Numbered from the stretch's first letter, positions 1 to 21,623 are shown. The stretch: DNA of 60,000 nt from Tubiluchus corallicola (GCA_030141605.1 JAQGDQ010000091.1:498001-558000); one strand, 5' to 3'. Notes: generated by a model not told the origin, from the letters alone. Translations and numbers: made by a program.

Positions 1-355
1 ATTTGCACTGATAAATCTACCCAACATCTATGAAGATGAACTTTTTTTGAAAAATTATAAAGGACTTCAAAGACTATGTAATATAAATTGGGCCTTTTAA
101 AAACACAGTGCTACTGAACCAAACTATTGTGCTAAAACAAAGTATGTAAAAATTATCAAAATGTTCTGTTCTAGTGTTTTCTTTCACCCTGATAAGCAAA
201 AGTGACCACCATACAACCGGTCTATCACATTTAAAGACGTATTGGAAATTTATGTAAAAGTCTTTACTAGCTTTTAAATTTGTAAAGGATAAATTAATAA
301 TGTCATCGTTTTCCGTTATTTTAGTACCTAAGAGAAATGATAAAACAATTTATAG

Positions 356-461
<106 letters not shown>

Positions 462-1532
462 AATGACATGTATGTAAACATAAACATTAAGTATCTTAAG
501 TGTATTTTTAACGCTCTCCGAGCCACTTAGATGTGAGTATAGTCACATAAGTATTAATAAAGTATAAAGTAAAGTATTTGTTCTAGTTCTTGTGATATTA
601 AGACTCTCAAAAAATATGTTTAATTGTCGTTTAAAACAGGCAATTGTTTTAAAAGTTTTTAAGACACATAACCTATGATACAACTTTAGTGTATCGAATT
701 CGCCAAATGTTTCGATTAAAAAGTCGATTTTCATTTATTTGTTATATATTTAGGTCTTTTAGTTGCTTATTTATTTTATTGTTTACACATTTTATTCGTT
801 ATTTATTGAATTATAATTTATCTGCCTCTTGTTTTCAATTTCAATTAATTTACTCTGGTAAAATAAACATACTTTTACACCAGAAAACAAGCAAACCCAA
901 ATGTGCGATACATGCAAAGGTGAGTTTACAAAATTACACCTGGCGCTTGAGACCAATGAAGAACCAAATTTAGTAGTGGAAAATATATATTAATAACATG
1001 TAACTGATAGCTAAAAAGAATTATAATAGGTATTAGTAATTAATTACAATATAAACCGAAGATATAAAGAAATGATAAAATATTTTAACAGATTTATTAA
1101 TAACTTGTTTACTTTCTTTGCATTTACTAAGCATGTTTGTTTATTCATTTGTTTGTCAGTTTGTTGATGCACCTAGTTTCATCTACCCATTTATATTGTA
1201 ATTTTGATAGTTATTTAATTCAAGCAGAAAGTAATTTAAAAAGCATCCAGCATATTTTCAAACTTCTTAAGCAATTAAACAATATATTCCCTATAACTTA
1301 ATGATAAATCTTAAAAAAATTGTAAATTTACAATAAAAAATTTAAAAAACAACGAACTGAATACCTCATAAATGAAATAAAACTACTATTCAGGTTGAAT
1401 GTGTGGGAGCCATATAGTCATAAAAAATGAGTTTTTTGCACAATCAATCTGTGACTTTAAATATACGTTAGAATTTGGTGCACTAGAATTATGGGTAATA
1501 AAACTGAAACATTGAACAGCTTTTGTTTTCAG

Positions 1533-10317
<8,785 letters not shown>

Positions 10318-10493
10318 ATTTCAGACCAAATCACCTAGTATTGTAATTGCACATGTCGAAAGCGATGTCGTATCATCACAAAACGCGAAAGTGCCTCAAC
10401 AAGACGCGAAACCTAAACAGAATGACATGCATAATTTTGCATATTTATGTATATAGGTTTAGTGTAATTAGGAAGCATGCCAGGCATTCTGGA

Positions 10494-10499
10494 AATAAA
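10494..10499 (+). promoter_or_regulatory. Wnt10 polyadenylation signal (candidate)
   Basis: Canonical AATAAA 177 bases after the Wnt10 stop codon; the first good match downstream. Confidence 0.5.
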
Positions 10500-10539
10500 A
10501 TAATGGTGAGTTTTTGCTATAAAAAAAAGTAAGTTAAAG

Positions 10540-12120
10540 ATTTCATGTACTACTCAAAGTCATTCTGGTAGTGTAACAGATGGAGTGCTACGTTATACCT
10601 GCCTACAAATGGCACCTAATGGTGAAGGGCGTTTGCCTAGGACAAAATTATATATTTTTTGACGAAGTTATACGTCTACGGTCTTGTAGTACTCAATACT
10701 GAACTAGGCAGCTCTAAAATTGTGATGGTTTAGAACCACGCATATATTATTATTGTACATAAAAACGAACTTATTCATTAATGAGATATGTAAATAAAGA
10801 TTGCCATGGGCACTCGATCTATTATAATTTTGTAGTAATTCAAGCGATTGTATAGTTTTGATGAAAAATGACTGTGATTTGTTGACATATTTTGTTATAC
10901 GAAGCCCATAGTAAGCCAAAACTACAGTCCGAGCATCACTTGCCAGCATCGTGGGGTATTTGAACACTTTGATCAACAATAATTTAATTGCATGTAGATA
11001 TTACTGCGTATTCTCTATTCTCAAAGTACTCAAAGCAGTACATAGATCTATCTATCTAAAATAGGTAGGCATGTATTTAAAATTTAAATTTCTTATATAA
11101 AATTATTTTTGGACAACCTGAAATTATGTGGCTTATTTTATCGTATTCGTATAATGATAATAGATGGATGTGACGTATTGCAATGCCTTTTAGAAAATAT
11201 TTTATTTAATAGTTGAAAACTAGCAAAATTCGCTATTGTAAGTAGTAAACTAAGTACTACATGCGCGATGACAAAAAAGAGTATAATTTTCGCATTCATT
11301 TTTACTAAATTTTAGGAATAATATTTAGGAACTACGCACTAATAATTTTCTTCTCGCAGTTTCAATTTTCTTTTGTTAAATGACTTTTTTGCTAAACCTA
11401 AAACACCTGCAGTTTTTTAGAATAATAAAATCTTACTTTTCCAGATTTATGACTCATTTACAATATAGGATTTTCGAATATGAGAATGAAAATTCGTTTT
11501 TCTGGTTGGTTACTGCCCGAATTACACAATCGTTGAACAAACATGATACTTTTAAATAAATATTTGATTAGTTAAAAAATTTTCAATGTTTACGATTATT
11601 TTATGTCCGTGTTCTATTGTTTAGAAATGTGTGTTAATGTGTATGCGTACACCTTGCAAAAACAGGAAGAGATTACCATGTTTACTGTCACTGTCACTGT
11701 CATTTAGTACATCAATCGTTTTGCCTAGTAACATTGAAAATAGTAATATTATTATTAAAAGTTATAATTATTATTGTTATGATTAGGTCGCGCCTTGCCT
11801 GCATATCCTCAGTTTCAAACGTTTTCGCCTTAGATTAAGTATCACTGTTTCTTTTGGAAGGGGTCTTTACTTGACTTTACATGAGAAAAACGCAATGCCA
11901 CTTCTTTTCTTCTCTTATTGGTCTTATTGTGAACTCATTAAAACATTATTAAATTTCTCGATGAGTGTTTTAAAAACAATGTCCTCCTTGTCGCTTAATA
12001 CGATATTGTAACGAAATTGGACGGTATTGATTCGCTCTGTCACGGTAAAGTTATGCACAAAACGTCTACTTATGTAAAACAAAGTGAAGTTACAGATTTA
12101 AGTAACTTGCCAGATATCTA
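10540..12120. other. Intergenic, nothing recognised
   Basis: AT-rich DNA between Wnt10 and the sphingomyelinase-like gene. The 5' exons of the latter may lie somewhere in 10.5-14.8 kb, but I could not identify one with a convincing signal peptide and matching phase. Confidence 0.4.
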
Positions 12121-12125
12121 ATTAA

Positions 12126-12715
12126 ATGAGCTCCATGCTGGTTGTCACTACGGAACATGTGCTGAGATGGAATATGCACCTGCCCGTCAGCTCACTGAAC
12201 CAAGGAATGAGGCTGCTCCATGACGATGGTTTTATATCTGCTATTCAAAGCCATTGTGTAATAGCTTCGTCATCACAATGTAACGGGGGAGGGGTTGAAA
12301 ATAAATGGCACTTAGCCCCCATAACAATATTGATCAGTTCTTCTTTACGCTGTAGCGCTGGTTTCTCGACCAAATACGTTTACAAAGTAGCATGCAGGTA
12401 ATAGTAATCACCCCCCCCCCTCCGCCCATGCAAGTAAGGTGTGCTTCACGGCCGAACTTGGTAAAGCTAAGACTTGCTAGTGAATGGATGGGTTAGTTAA
12501 CAAATTCACTCACCACACCGTTCTGTATCTCATCTAAGAAGATTATCCTGATAATGAGTTAGGTTCCGGTCCTGTACAACCGACAACATTAGGCTGGCCC
12601 TGCCATTCAGTGCTGGATTCCAGCTTAACTTGGGCAGCCATGTAACCTCTTAATTTTGTAATAACTGTTCGCTTCACTGCCGACTGCAAATAAAGACTAG
12701 AATAATTATTAATTT
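12126..12715. repeat. Dispersed-repeat-like block (possible SINE or 3' LINE end)
   Basis: GC-richer than its surroundings, with a C10 run at about 12410 and a Trp/Cys-rich pseudo-frame at 12126-12401. It ends in an AATAAAGACTAGAATAATT-type A/T-rich tail near 12690, as retroposed repeats often do. No target-site duplication was found. The assignment rests on composition and ending only. Confidence 0.3.
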
Positions 12716-14716
12716 AATATTAGGCTTCAATTTCACTTAAGATTACACCGCAAAAGTTGCGGACATAAATTTGATTTTAGTTTTAAAAAGTATTTGACAT
12801 TTTATCTTATCTCCTCTTCTTTCGTAAAGTTATAGCTTCTTGTCTCTTCTTTATTTCGTCAGTGCAAGCAACCCTTGCACATAAATAAATTATCATCATT
12901 AGACATTAGTTTAATAATTACTACTAGTCTGCGGTCTGTTCTAGAGAAAGCAACGTTGTAAAAGAATGGTCGTTGAATACCTGCAGCACCATAACTCGAG
13001 TTCTGAGGCCTAAAATAATATAAATACTGCCATTATGACCTAATATTCAACCATTAAATAAACTCTAATCGATCAATGAACCCATGCACAAGCCGCAACC
13101 TTTAATCAAAGTCTATAGTATATAATGCGCAATCAACGTTTGGCAGTGATTGTAAGAACTGGCGGTAGATGTTGAGTCTACAGTTAAGGAAATCAGTTCT
13201 CTTATAAACAAAACAAAACTAACAGACCTTGTAGTTCACGGTTTTTATACGTACACAATCATCAACATTTATCAACGACTATTAAAACCTGAATCTTCAT
13301 CGGGAGAGGTTCACATTTGGAAGCTTACCGGTATACTGTGATCTTGTGGATTACTCATGAAATTATTGCAAAGCGCAAAGTGCATTTATCAATAAGTACT
13401 GCGTGTCTGTGTTTGTGTGCATAGCAATCTTGTATAATGGCGTAATGCCTCTTGTAATAAATGTTCAAATACTTGTTACCGAAAGAAATAAGCGGAACTG
13501 GGACCGGGATTTTTCCCGTGAATTGATTCATTTTGGCAAAACTAGGTTTTCTTGTATCGCAGACAGAACTGTTCTTGTGTATGTGGAATATAATTCTAGG
13601 TGAACAGGATAACTATTTAAGTGAAGAATTATGCAACTGAGAAGCAGCGGCATGTGTATGTGGCAGTTGACAATATTGGGACTAACCTTGGTAAACAATA
13701 TTGTTTAATACAGTAAACGACAAAGAAAATGTGAACTAAGGGGTGTCAGGAAAAGATTGCTTCCCCAAGTGCAAACGAAAATGAAAAAAATAGATAAAAA
13801 TCCATGTGAAATCCATCACATCACAAAGATGTGAAAAAGAGCATTTAATTTTGAGTTAAGAAGACTTTAACATCTAACGCTGCTGTTGTACACACATCTG
13901 AGGGCCATAATGAACAGGTTTGCGATTCAAGTTTGATTCATGGTTTCTGACAATAAAAAGTGAAAAATTTAATAAACACATTAAATTGAAAATATTATAA
14001 TGATTAACGTATTAAAAATATAAGTTTATATCTACTTGGTGACAACTTTTAAGTATGGCAAGACAATCATTTCCTGACACCCTGTACAACGTGATTACAT
14101 TTATTGCAATTATTCACAATGAAAAGACTGTAGAGGCAACAAACTTAATACGAAAGCAGAATTAGCTCTACTACTTATCAAAAATGGACCGAGGTTTACT
14201 GCAATAAAACAGGAAGTACTGTAATTAAGGTTCACTGATATATTTTTTCGACCAACAAGTACCAGTGATCCAAAATTGTATTCACGACCGAATCATCAAG
14301 AATGTTTGTAATCAGATCATAAAATTTAAAAACGCGCAGTCGTTGCTACATTGTTTTTGATGACCAATTTTATCTGACGTCTAAAGAGAAACGCCAGAAG
14401 ACGGGACAAAAAGACCGATTTGTCTTTTTGTCTTTTAGAGTTTAAGCTCCGACCCAGTTCCAAGTCTGAATGCCAACTCAATGTAAATGCCAACTTAGAC
14501 GGTGTCAATCTCAGTATGGAATACATTTGCTCGGGCAAATCGGGCAAATCTAATTGTTTTTCATCTTAAGTATTATGAAGAGTATTGTTAATGCTGGTAA
14601 AAAGCACAATTAATTGAATCAAAATGAAAATTACTCTAATTTTGCAGAAACATTCGTTGGCCAGCTATAAGAAATTGCTATGAGAGAAACTTTGGACTGA
14701 AATAATCGCTGGGGAA

Positions 14717-14785
14717 GAAGGTAGTCCAGTGGTTATGGCGTCCTTGGTTAAACCCAAGCTGTGTTTCACATATCCAGTTTTTCTA
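14717..14785 (+). repeat. tRNA-derived relic
   Basis: GTAGTCCAGTGGTTATGGCG resembles the 5' D-arm/A-box region of a tRNA. It is followed at tRNA-like spacing by a degenerate B-box-like TGTTTCACATATCC. The acceptor stem does not pair well, so this is more likely a tRNA-derived SINE fragment than a working tRNA gene. Confidence 0.35.
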
Positions 14786-14845
14786 AGTTTAGCTTCAAAA
14801 TTCAATTGATAGTGGGCTTATATTATCAGGTAAAAGTTTTTGTAG

Positions 14846-15730
14846 GTAGCTAAAGAAGCGGTTCAAGCGACTGACATAAAGGTGTCGCTATTAGGAGGCA
14901 CAGCATGCTGGAGAGGAAAAGAGGTAAGTTACGGAATTAATATTCAGAACAAATTTTCACTGGTTGTCATTCAGTACCAATGTGTGGCTCGCAATTAGAT
15001 TAATTATTCGTTTGTTATTGACCCTTTGCTCTATTTAGTATTCATTTTGAGAAGTTAACATAGATTAATCGTCACACGATTTGATACAAAGTCGGGTTGT
15101 TCCTTTTACATTTGCTTCTATCATATATACATGCGCTAAATATATTATTCATTGCAATAGATCACTCAAACCTAAAAACTGAAAGCTTGCCTGCCGCATA
15201 ATTAATAACAGTTGCATTGAAAATTAATTTTTGCCTATGATATATTTTAGAAACAGAAATTTAGAAACAGATACATTATTAAATAAAGTTGATAATTTGA
15301 TATGATCAGTCAAAATGGTCCAGTGTATGATACCTACATACTAGGTCAAATTAAAAATAAACACCACAGTCGCACGTATTAGGGATTCAACAAACATACA
15401 CATCTTTCTGACGTGTGACGTGAAAACTCCAGTCTGCAGGTGAAACAAGCACTTGAGCAGTGTAAAGCCAGATAATATGTAACTGGACTCTTGACACTTC
15501 AACGCTAACATCAGATTTGCACATGTCTCATGCTAAATGGGATGAATAAATTCTCCTAGATCTGTAATCAACTTTATGTTTGAGTTGTAAAATTGATTAA
15601 ACAAGGAAAAGTCACACGACATTTTACCTGAACCATGTCTCTAATCAATTTTTAGTTGAAAAAGCTATTTTTGCACTTTATATCTCTGCAAATAAATTTA
15701 TTGTGGTGCTTAATATCGTCTAGAAGAGTG

Positions 15731-15776
<46 letters not shown>

Positions 15777-15789
15777 CGCGCGTGTGCGT

Positions 15790-15824
<35 letters not shown>

Positions 15825-17361
15825 CCCTGCGCGAAAATTAAGGTACTTATGATACATTTTTTAGGATGACTTTCCTGTTTGGGCTACCTACTTCGTTAGC
15901 TTTCTAAAACCTCAGGAAGTCTTCACACAACCAGATATCTGCTGTGTTCGAGCAAACGTTCAAGGTATAGTGCTTGAACACTGCATAGAAACTCAGCACA
16001 AGAAACTAGCTGATGACACTCCAGGATTATGGCTAGGTAATATTAAACATATTCCAGACAAATTTCTATTGATAAATAACAGTATGCGAATACTACACAC
16101 ATAAGCCAGTAAAATTTTCAGTATGTTTTAAGCAATATAATTATTATGCGATTACAACGAAAGATGGGTTGTTGCTTAAGTTCAGTATGGCAGATTTTCC
16201 CAGAAATTGGTTTCTCGTAACAAGAGTGGGTATCACGAAATATCGTTTAGTATTGCTTATTATACTGTGTTTTTAGGACGCGCGCCGTTTTGTACTGCTG
16301 AAAATGCAGATTGCACTGCATTAGGATTCGAATACGTTAGAAGCGACAAACGAGGAGATGGGAAACGATGTTGGGTAGGATCTAAAGTGTACTGCCGTTG
16401 GACTGAACCAGTTACTCCACTTATCGACACCCCAGTTAACCATCTAACAGTAGTTACATACAACGTCAACGAAAGGCCTTATTTCACACATGATGGGCAA
16501 CAGGAAAGAACGTGCCGAATACCAACTGCCCTTCTTGGTCAAGTCCCAAAAGCTGACGTCATTGTTTTTCAGGAACTGTTCATGGGTGGCTGCGTCCCAG
16601 ATCAGTTGAACATTCGTAGGCTTCTGCGTCGTCAGGGTTTTCCATATACAACAGAAGTTCTAGGGAACCTGGAAGATAGGGAGTTTTTTACAGTGGTCAA
16701 TGGAGGCATCATGATAGCGTCAAAGTGGCCAATAACACAAGAAAACGACTGGCTATTTTCCGCATATGATGAAACAACACTGGATATGTTTGCTGATAAA
16801 GGTGCCAAGTATGTCCGCTTGCGTAAAACAGTAGATGGTAGAGCCAAGGATTACCACATCATTGGTGTCCATATGCAAGCCCACGGCGGTGAATCGAGAC
16901 AAGAAACGAGAGAATCTCAGATTGCCGAGATGAGCAGTTTTGTAAGGGCTCTACACATTCCAATGAAAGAACCTTTGATTTTTACTGGCGACTTCAATAT
17001 GGATCGGAACGACGATAATGAAGTGGAACAAATTCCTTTTAATCTGGTCGAGTTGGACGCTGAACTTCCTGAAAATTATTACGACTATCCTTGCACATTT
17101 TGTGCGGAGAATGATCTAGTATTAGGGCACAGCAACGCGTATCTTGACTATGTAATGTACAGCAAAGCCCACGAGAAGCCTATTGAAAACATAATGGATG
17201 TAGTTAGAGTGAAAACAAAACAAGCTATTAAGGTATGCATTGACGCACCGTTTCAACCTTTCCACGTATACGCTCATGGCTCACTCTGCAAGACTACTAG
17301 AAAAATTCGTGATTTGTCAGATCATCACGCTGTAATAGGAAAATACGTTTTTCAGATGTAA
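14846..17361 (+). CDS. Secreted neutral-sphingomyelinase-type phosphodiesterase (5' end missing)
   Basis: Member of the endonuclease/exonuclease/phosphatase fold, closest in pattern to sphingomyelinase C, which hydrolyses sphingomyelin to ceramide and phosphocholine with divalent metal. Exons: 14846-14923, 15916-16036 and 16277-17361 (stop TAA), phases 0 then 1, encoding 427 residues in the window. The last exon holds the whole catalytic domain: VFQELF (metal-binding Glu), [12 protein letters not shown] (His), TGDFNMD (Asp/Asn), LDYVMY and [13 protein letters not shown] (Asp-His). The N-terminal part is a Cys/Trp module ending [14 protein letters not shown]. The 14846 exon contains a similar GTACWRGKE, suggesting two copies. 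The last exon has no in-frame start of its own: G at 16036 plus GA at 16277 makes the junction codon. A signal peptide is expected upstream but was not found. Substrate is inferred; the fold also includes nucleases. Confidence 0.88.
15728..15825. repeat. (TG)n microsatellite
   Basis: Interrupted TG/CG dinucleotide array of about 98 bases in the intron between the first two visible exons of the sphingomyelinase-like gene. Confidence 0.96.
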
Positions 17362-17475
17362 TGAACATAGATGATTATAAACATGTTTAAATTTTTTACC
17401 ATGAAAGACAAAATTATTTTTACTGTGGCGAAATACTGGTATATAACATGACAACTTGCACGCGGTCAACATTAA

Positions 17476-17481
17476 AATAAA
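17476..17481 (+). promoter_or_regulatory. Polyadenylation signal of the sphingomyelinase-like gene (candidate)
   Basis: AATAAA 115 bases after the stop codon at 17361. The next gene, on the opposite strand, converges from the right with its stop codon at 17942, leaving about 580 bases between the two stops. Confidence 0.45.
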
Positions 17482-17941
17482 ATTTACCTAAAATTATTGC
17501 GAGGAAAGGACTTGTACAATTAAATTATGACAATAACACCTAATGAGCAGTAGTAATTTATTAAATTCATGGTTGGCATCGTTAAATATTCTTGCACATG
17601 ATAGATCTAACGTTGTATAAAAATAACCTTAACATTTAAGGTTTTTTGGGCAATAATAATAATACTAGACACTAACCTTGTTCATTATAACTAGCAGCAG
17701 CTGTGATTAGGTACGTTTTATTAACAGCGTTTACATGTTGTTTAGGCTTTGTTATCTGCCCGCGTATTGTTGAAATGGCTATGCGTTTTTAAAGAAAATA
17801 CATGAACGATAATGTAATAAACGAAATTTTAGTTAAAGTTCTTCCGTAACAATCATTTGCAATTACAAACACATTTCGAATAAATAATGTACATAAAAAC
17901 CATGTTTACACACGCCGTCTTGGTTTTCATTATCGTTAAAA

Positions 17942-19376
17942 TCAATGATGATGGTTATTATTAGATCCATATCCGCCAGTACTGCCGCTGTTAAATCCAT
18001 GTCCACTTCCATGACCACTATTACTATTTCCATATCCACCATTGTTAGATCCATGTCCATTTCCATGGCCGATGCCAAAATTTGTGCCAACGAATCCTTC
18101 ACTTGCAAACATAATTTCCGATGAGACGTCACCGTACCCAGAATCATCAAACCCACCACCAACTCCATCGCCTCCAAAGCCATCCACACCAAAGCCACTA
18201 AATGTAGGAGCACCATGCGCAGAATCCTTGTAACTACCGTCAAATCCATATGGGTTTGAACTGTATCCATTACTTGAACCATGGCCAGTTCCACCATTTG
18301 AACCATAGCCACCTCCGTTATTATTAGAACCATAGCCGTTTCCGCCATTAGCGCCATAACCATTATTATTTGAGCCATGGCCAGTTCCACCATTTGAACC
18401 ATAGCCACCTCCGTTATTATTAGAACCATAGCCGTTTCCGCCATTAGCGCCATAACCATTATTATTTGAGCCATGGCCAGTTCCACCATTTGAACCATAG
18501 CCACCTCCATTATTATTTGAACCATAGCCGTTTCCGCCATTAGCGCCATAACCATTATTATTTGAGCCATGGCCAGTTCCACCATTTGAACCATAGCCAC
18601 CTCCATTAGTATTTGAACCATAGCCGTTTCCGCCATTAGTGCCATAACCATTATTATTTGAGCCATGGCCAGTTCCACCATTTGAACCATAGCCACCTCC
18701 ATTATTATTTGAACGATAGCCATTTCCACGGTTTGAGCGATAACTACCTCCATTATTCTTTGAACCATAGCCGCTGTCACCATTTGAATCGTAGCCATTT
18801 CCATTATTTTTAGAACCATAACCATTTCTACGATTTGTGCCGTAGCCATCTCCATCACTACTTGATCCTCTACTACCTCTACTACTTGATCGATAGCCAC
18901 TTCCCCCACTTGAACCATAACCAATTCCGTCATTATTGGATCTATAACCTCTTCTCCTATTTGAAGCATAACTACTTCCAAAATTGTTTGTGCTGTAGCC
19001 ATCATTTGAGCCGTAACCCCTTTTGCCGCCATTTGAGCCGTAACCGTTTGAACTATTTCTTCTACGGTTTCGCGATTTTGTTCTATGCTGTGCCAGTGTG
19101 CTCTAAAAAATTGATTTTTTACAAACCACGGAGTTTCACAATATACATGCATAGCAATTTAGTTAGCTTTAAATACCTATTATTCGACGGGATGTAGAAT
19201 ACGCCATTGTGCTACAACAGTAATAATCGATTAGCGAGAATATTGCCTACAATAGTTACACCATATAATATATAAGTTTGCCAAACTTTCATTAGCACAT
19301 AATAATGCATTTTGTACCTACTTACCATTATCAGAAACAGCAAAAAAGACAACACAATTACAGCACGTAATTTCAT
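17942..19376 (-). CDS. Secreted Gly/Asn/Ser/Tyr-rich repeat protein, cluster member 1
   Basis: Two-exon model. Exon 1 (19376-19326) encodes only a signal peptide, MKLRAVIVLSFLLFLIM, with a GTAAG donor. Exon 2 (19102-17942) starts after TTTTTTAG in the same phase 0. Total 403 residues. After the leader comes a basic segment (RTKSRNRRRN), then Gly-Tyr-Gly-Ser-Asn repeats including tandem 96-bp (32-residue) units at about 18301-18780. A less repetitive C-terminal module follows (DGFGGDGVGGGFDD, then GFVGTNFG), then a Gly/His/Asn tail ending HHH. The module matches the end of the neighbouring gene at 21 kb. Probably a secreted structural, adhesive or matrix protein; function is inferred from composition. 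A longer frame at 17863-19152 is a shadow: it reads Met/Ala/Val/Gln runs and has no leader. Confidence 0.82.
18301..18780 (-). repeat. 96-bp tandem coding repeats
   Basis: The word AACCATAGCCACCTCC recurs at 18301, 18397, 18493, 18589 and 18685, exactly 96 bases apart. Copies are nearly identical, then decay toward 18780. Each unit encodes 32 residues of Gly/Asn/Ser/Tyr with one His (GHGS) and one GYGANGGN-type segment, so the reading frame is kept. Confidence 0.95.
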
Positions 19377-20980
19377 TATAAATTGTATTTTTGAAAAAGC
19401 TATAAAGTAACGGAAAATGCACGAACAATCAAAATGTTATTGGCTAATAATGAAAAAACTACTTTTGTAATGACGTCTGTCGCAAAAGCAGATATATCTT
19501 TAGGCTCTTACTTATAATAATAATGGTACGAACACGACCTAATTTTACATATCTAAAATGACAAATACCTTGAAATATTCTTATCATTACAAAATCGAAA
19601 ATGCCCTAGGTGACGTAGGTACCGTAGGTGCCGTATCGCATTACAAAGCTCCAATAGTTGAGGCATTCCAGTTTTTCTCTCTGTTGTTTATTATGTCAAG
19701 TCAGCATATATCAGGCAAGTTGTACTAATCAATATGAATATGCGACGAGGCTTAGTTTATTTATTCTGCCCTGTATGATTTGTGAAAGTAATGCAATTAG
19801 TATACGTCTAGACGGCTTTGTTGCTTGAAAATAAAATTAATGGCACTGAGATCGCGTTTATTGTAAAGAAGAATATTTTAACGGCAATTCTGCTAACAGT
19901 TGCCAGAGGCTGTGCTTTCCAACCGATTCTGAACACTTTAAACTAGAATCTTTTTCTTTATATTGAGTAAAACGAATAAATTTATGCAATATATTAGAGA
20001 AAAATAGCAAAAAATATCACTCAGTTTAATAACTATATTTTTAAATGCGAAATCAAAACACCAACCTCGTTTGCTCGTGAAAAATATCACGTGCATCGTG
20101 GACCATCAAAATAATGATAGGATGGCTAATCATGGCTTCTTGTACATTAGCACAAGAAATTAAATGCTGGAAATTATAATTATTGTATCATTAAACAAAG
20201 AATCCACACGTTGCAATAAGCAATTAAGCATTAATCAGCTGTTACACTGTTGTGCTCTTGAAAATATGCATACGTATATTCTAATCATAAAGCCATTATA
20301 GTTAAGAGATAACTGGCAAGGCTAAGGTCGAAACGTACATCCCATAGAAATAACACACTAGTAAACGATGAAGTTCCTGAAGCATTTGATCTTTCAGGAT
20401 TAATTAAGAAGACTTGCTATACGCCAAATTCATCGAATCAGGACAAGCAATACATTAAACAGGATTTCAACACACGCCTGTTTGTTTAATTAAGTCAATT
20501 ATGTTAGTTTATTTCATATGTTATTATAATTCTTATAATTTTTAAACCTACTATATTTTATATTTCATGTGCCTCTTTTACTAAAGCCATCTCTTTTGAT
20601 ACGTGCGACTTAATCTCATTTCTGACTATAACAAGGTGTACATTTTTCAATACTGATGATGAAATGCAGAGCATTTAGGTCAATAGTCTTAACATTTTTA
20701 ATTTAAACTGTATTCAAATAAAGTAAATTGTTACTATAACTTAGCAATAAATTTAACTGTAGCTTTCAGTGCAAGTTTATTTCTATTTAATTTTTCAATT
20801 TCCTTTCTATTGCCTCTTCATTTTGTCCTTAAGACAACAACTTATCTCAAAAGTAAAAAATAACTAGTAAACAAATAAACAAATTAAAAGCAGTAATAAA
20901 TAAATAAATGAATAAATGAACAATTGCGTGAACGTGGTCCAAAATAAGCTTACCTCTCTACCTAATTAAATAAATTAAAT
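19377..20980. other. Intergenic, upstream of cluster member 1
   Basis: AT-rich, no gene recognised. It should contain the promoter of the minus-strand gene starting at 19376; a CTTTATAGC word about 30 bases before the ATG could be a TATA-like element or a splice acceptor. Low certainty. Confidence 0.35.
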
Positions 20981-20987
20981 TATTAAA

Positions 20988-21623
20988 TCATATATATATT
21001 GGCAGACCATATCTTTTGATTCTTTGGGCGACTTCGAAACCTGCATCACCGTAATTTCCGACAAATCCCGTGCCTCCAAAATGTCGTGCCTTAGTGAGTT
21101 GCAATGAAAAGCGTGGCAAAACATTTCCATTGTCGAACCCACCACCAATTCCTGTACCGCTAAAACCATCAATTTCAAATCCCGTAAATGGTATATTTCC
21201 AGTGTCATACTCTTCTACGCTGCCAGGAATACGGCCATAAATGCTCCCTTTTGTGTTTTTGTAACCCTTTCCCTTATTGCTTGACCCAAAGCCACTGTTT
21301 TCCTTTTTTAGTTTATATTTAACATCCGAGCCAAAGTATGCTTTCCCATTCTTAACAATATATTCATTTTTTTTCATTTGATTAGAACCTTGATTACCAT
21401 TGCATTTTTGTTTAAATTCGGGCCTGTATGTATTACTGTTTTTACAATTGAAGCCATCATTTGGCAAATAATCATGATAACCAACATGCAGTTTTCGTTT
21501 GTTGTTTGTGTCATATCTTTTTCTTTGGCCAGAACCATAACCGTTAACTGGGTCGTAGCCGTTTTTTTTGGTTGACTTCAAAACCCGTTTCGCCGTAATT
21601 TCCGACAAAACCCGAACCTCCAA
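20988..21623 (-). pseudogene. Out-of-frame 3' half of cluster member 2 (duplicated C-terminal module)
   Basis: A 211-codon frame overlapping the end of member 2 in another frame, with no leader and no splice acceptor of its own. Its first ~20 codons are the frame-shadow of the upstream end. From about 21565 it reads KNGYDPVNGYGSGQRKRY, in the style of the upstream repeats. It ends with PRFSLQLTKARHFGGTGF, then VGNYGDAGFEVAQ, which closely repeats the end of the upstream frame. It also carries DGFSGTGIGGGFD, matching member 1. The frames are separated by one A8 run (21571-21578); seven As would make the frame continuous. It may therefore be the true C-terminal half disrupted by a real or sequencing indel, or a separate decaying unit. 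Confidence 0.6.

Noticed and set aside
16207-16276. Upstream extension of the sphingomyelinase-like last exon to 16207
   Set aside because: The frame is open but has no ATG and crosses a strong TTTTTAG acceptor. The exon at 15916-16036 joins in the right phase instead.
16260-16847. Two minus-strand frames within 16260-16847
   Set aside because: Antisense to the sphingomyelinase-like catalytic exon, which carries all conserved motifs.
17863-19152. 429-codon minus-strand frame rich in Met, Ala, Val, Gln
   Set aside because: It is another register of the 96-bp repeat. It lacks a leader, while the Gly/Asn register joins a signal-peptide exon in phase and has the conserved C-terminal module.
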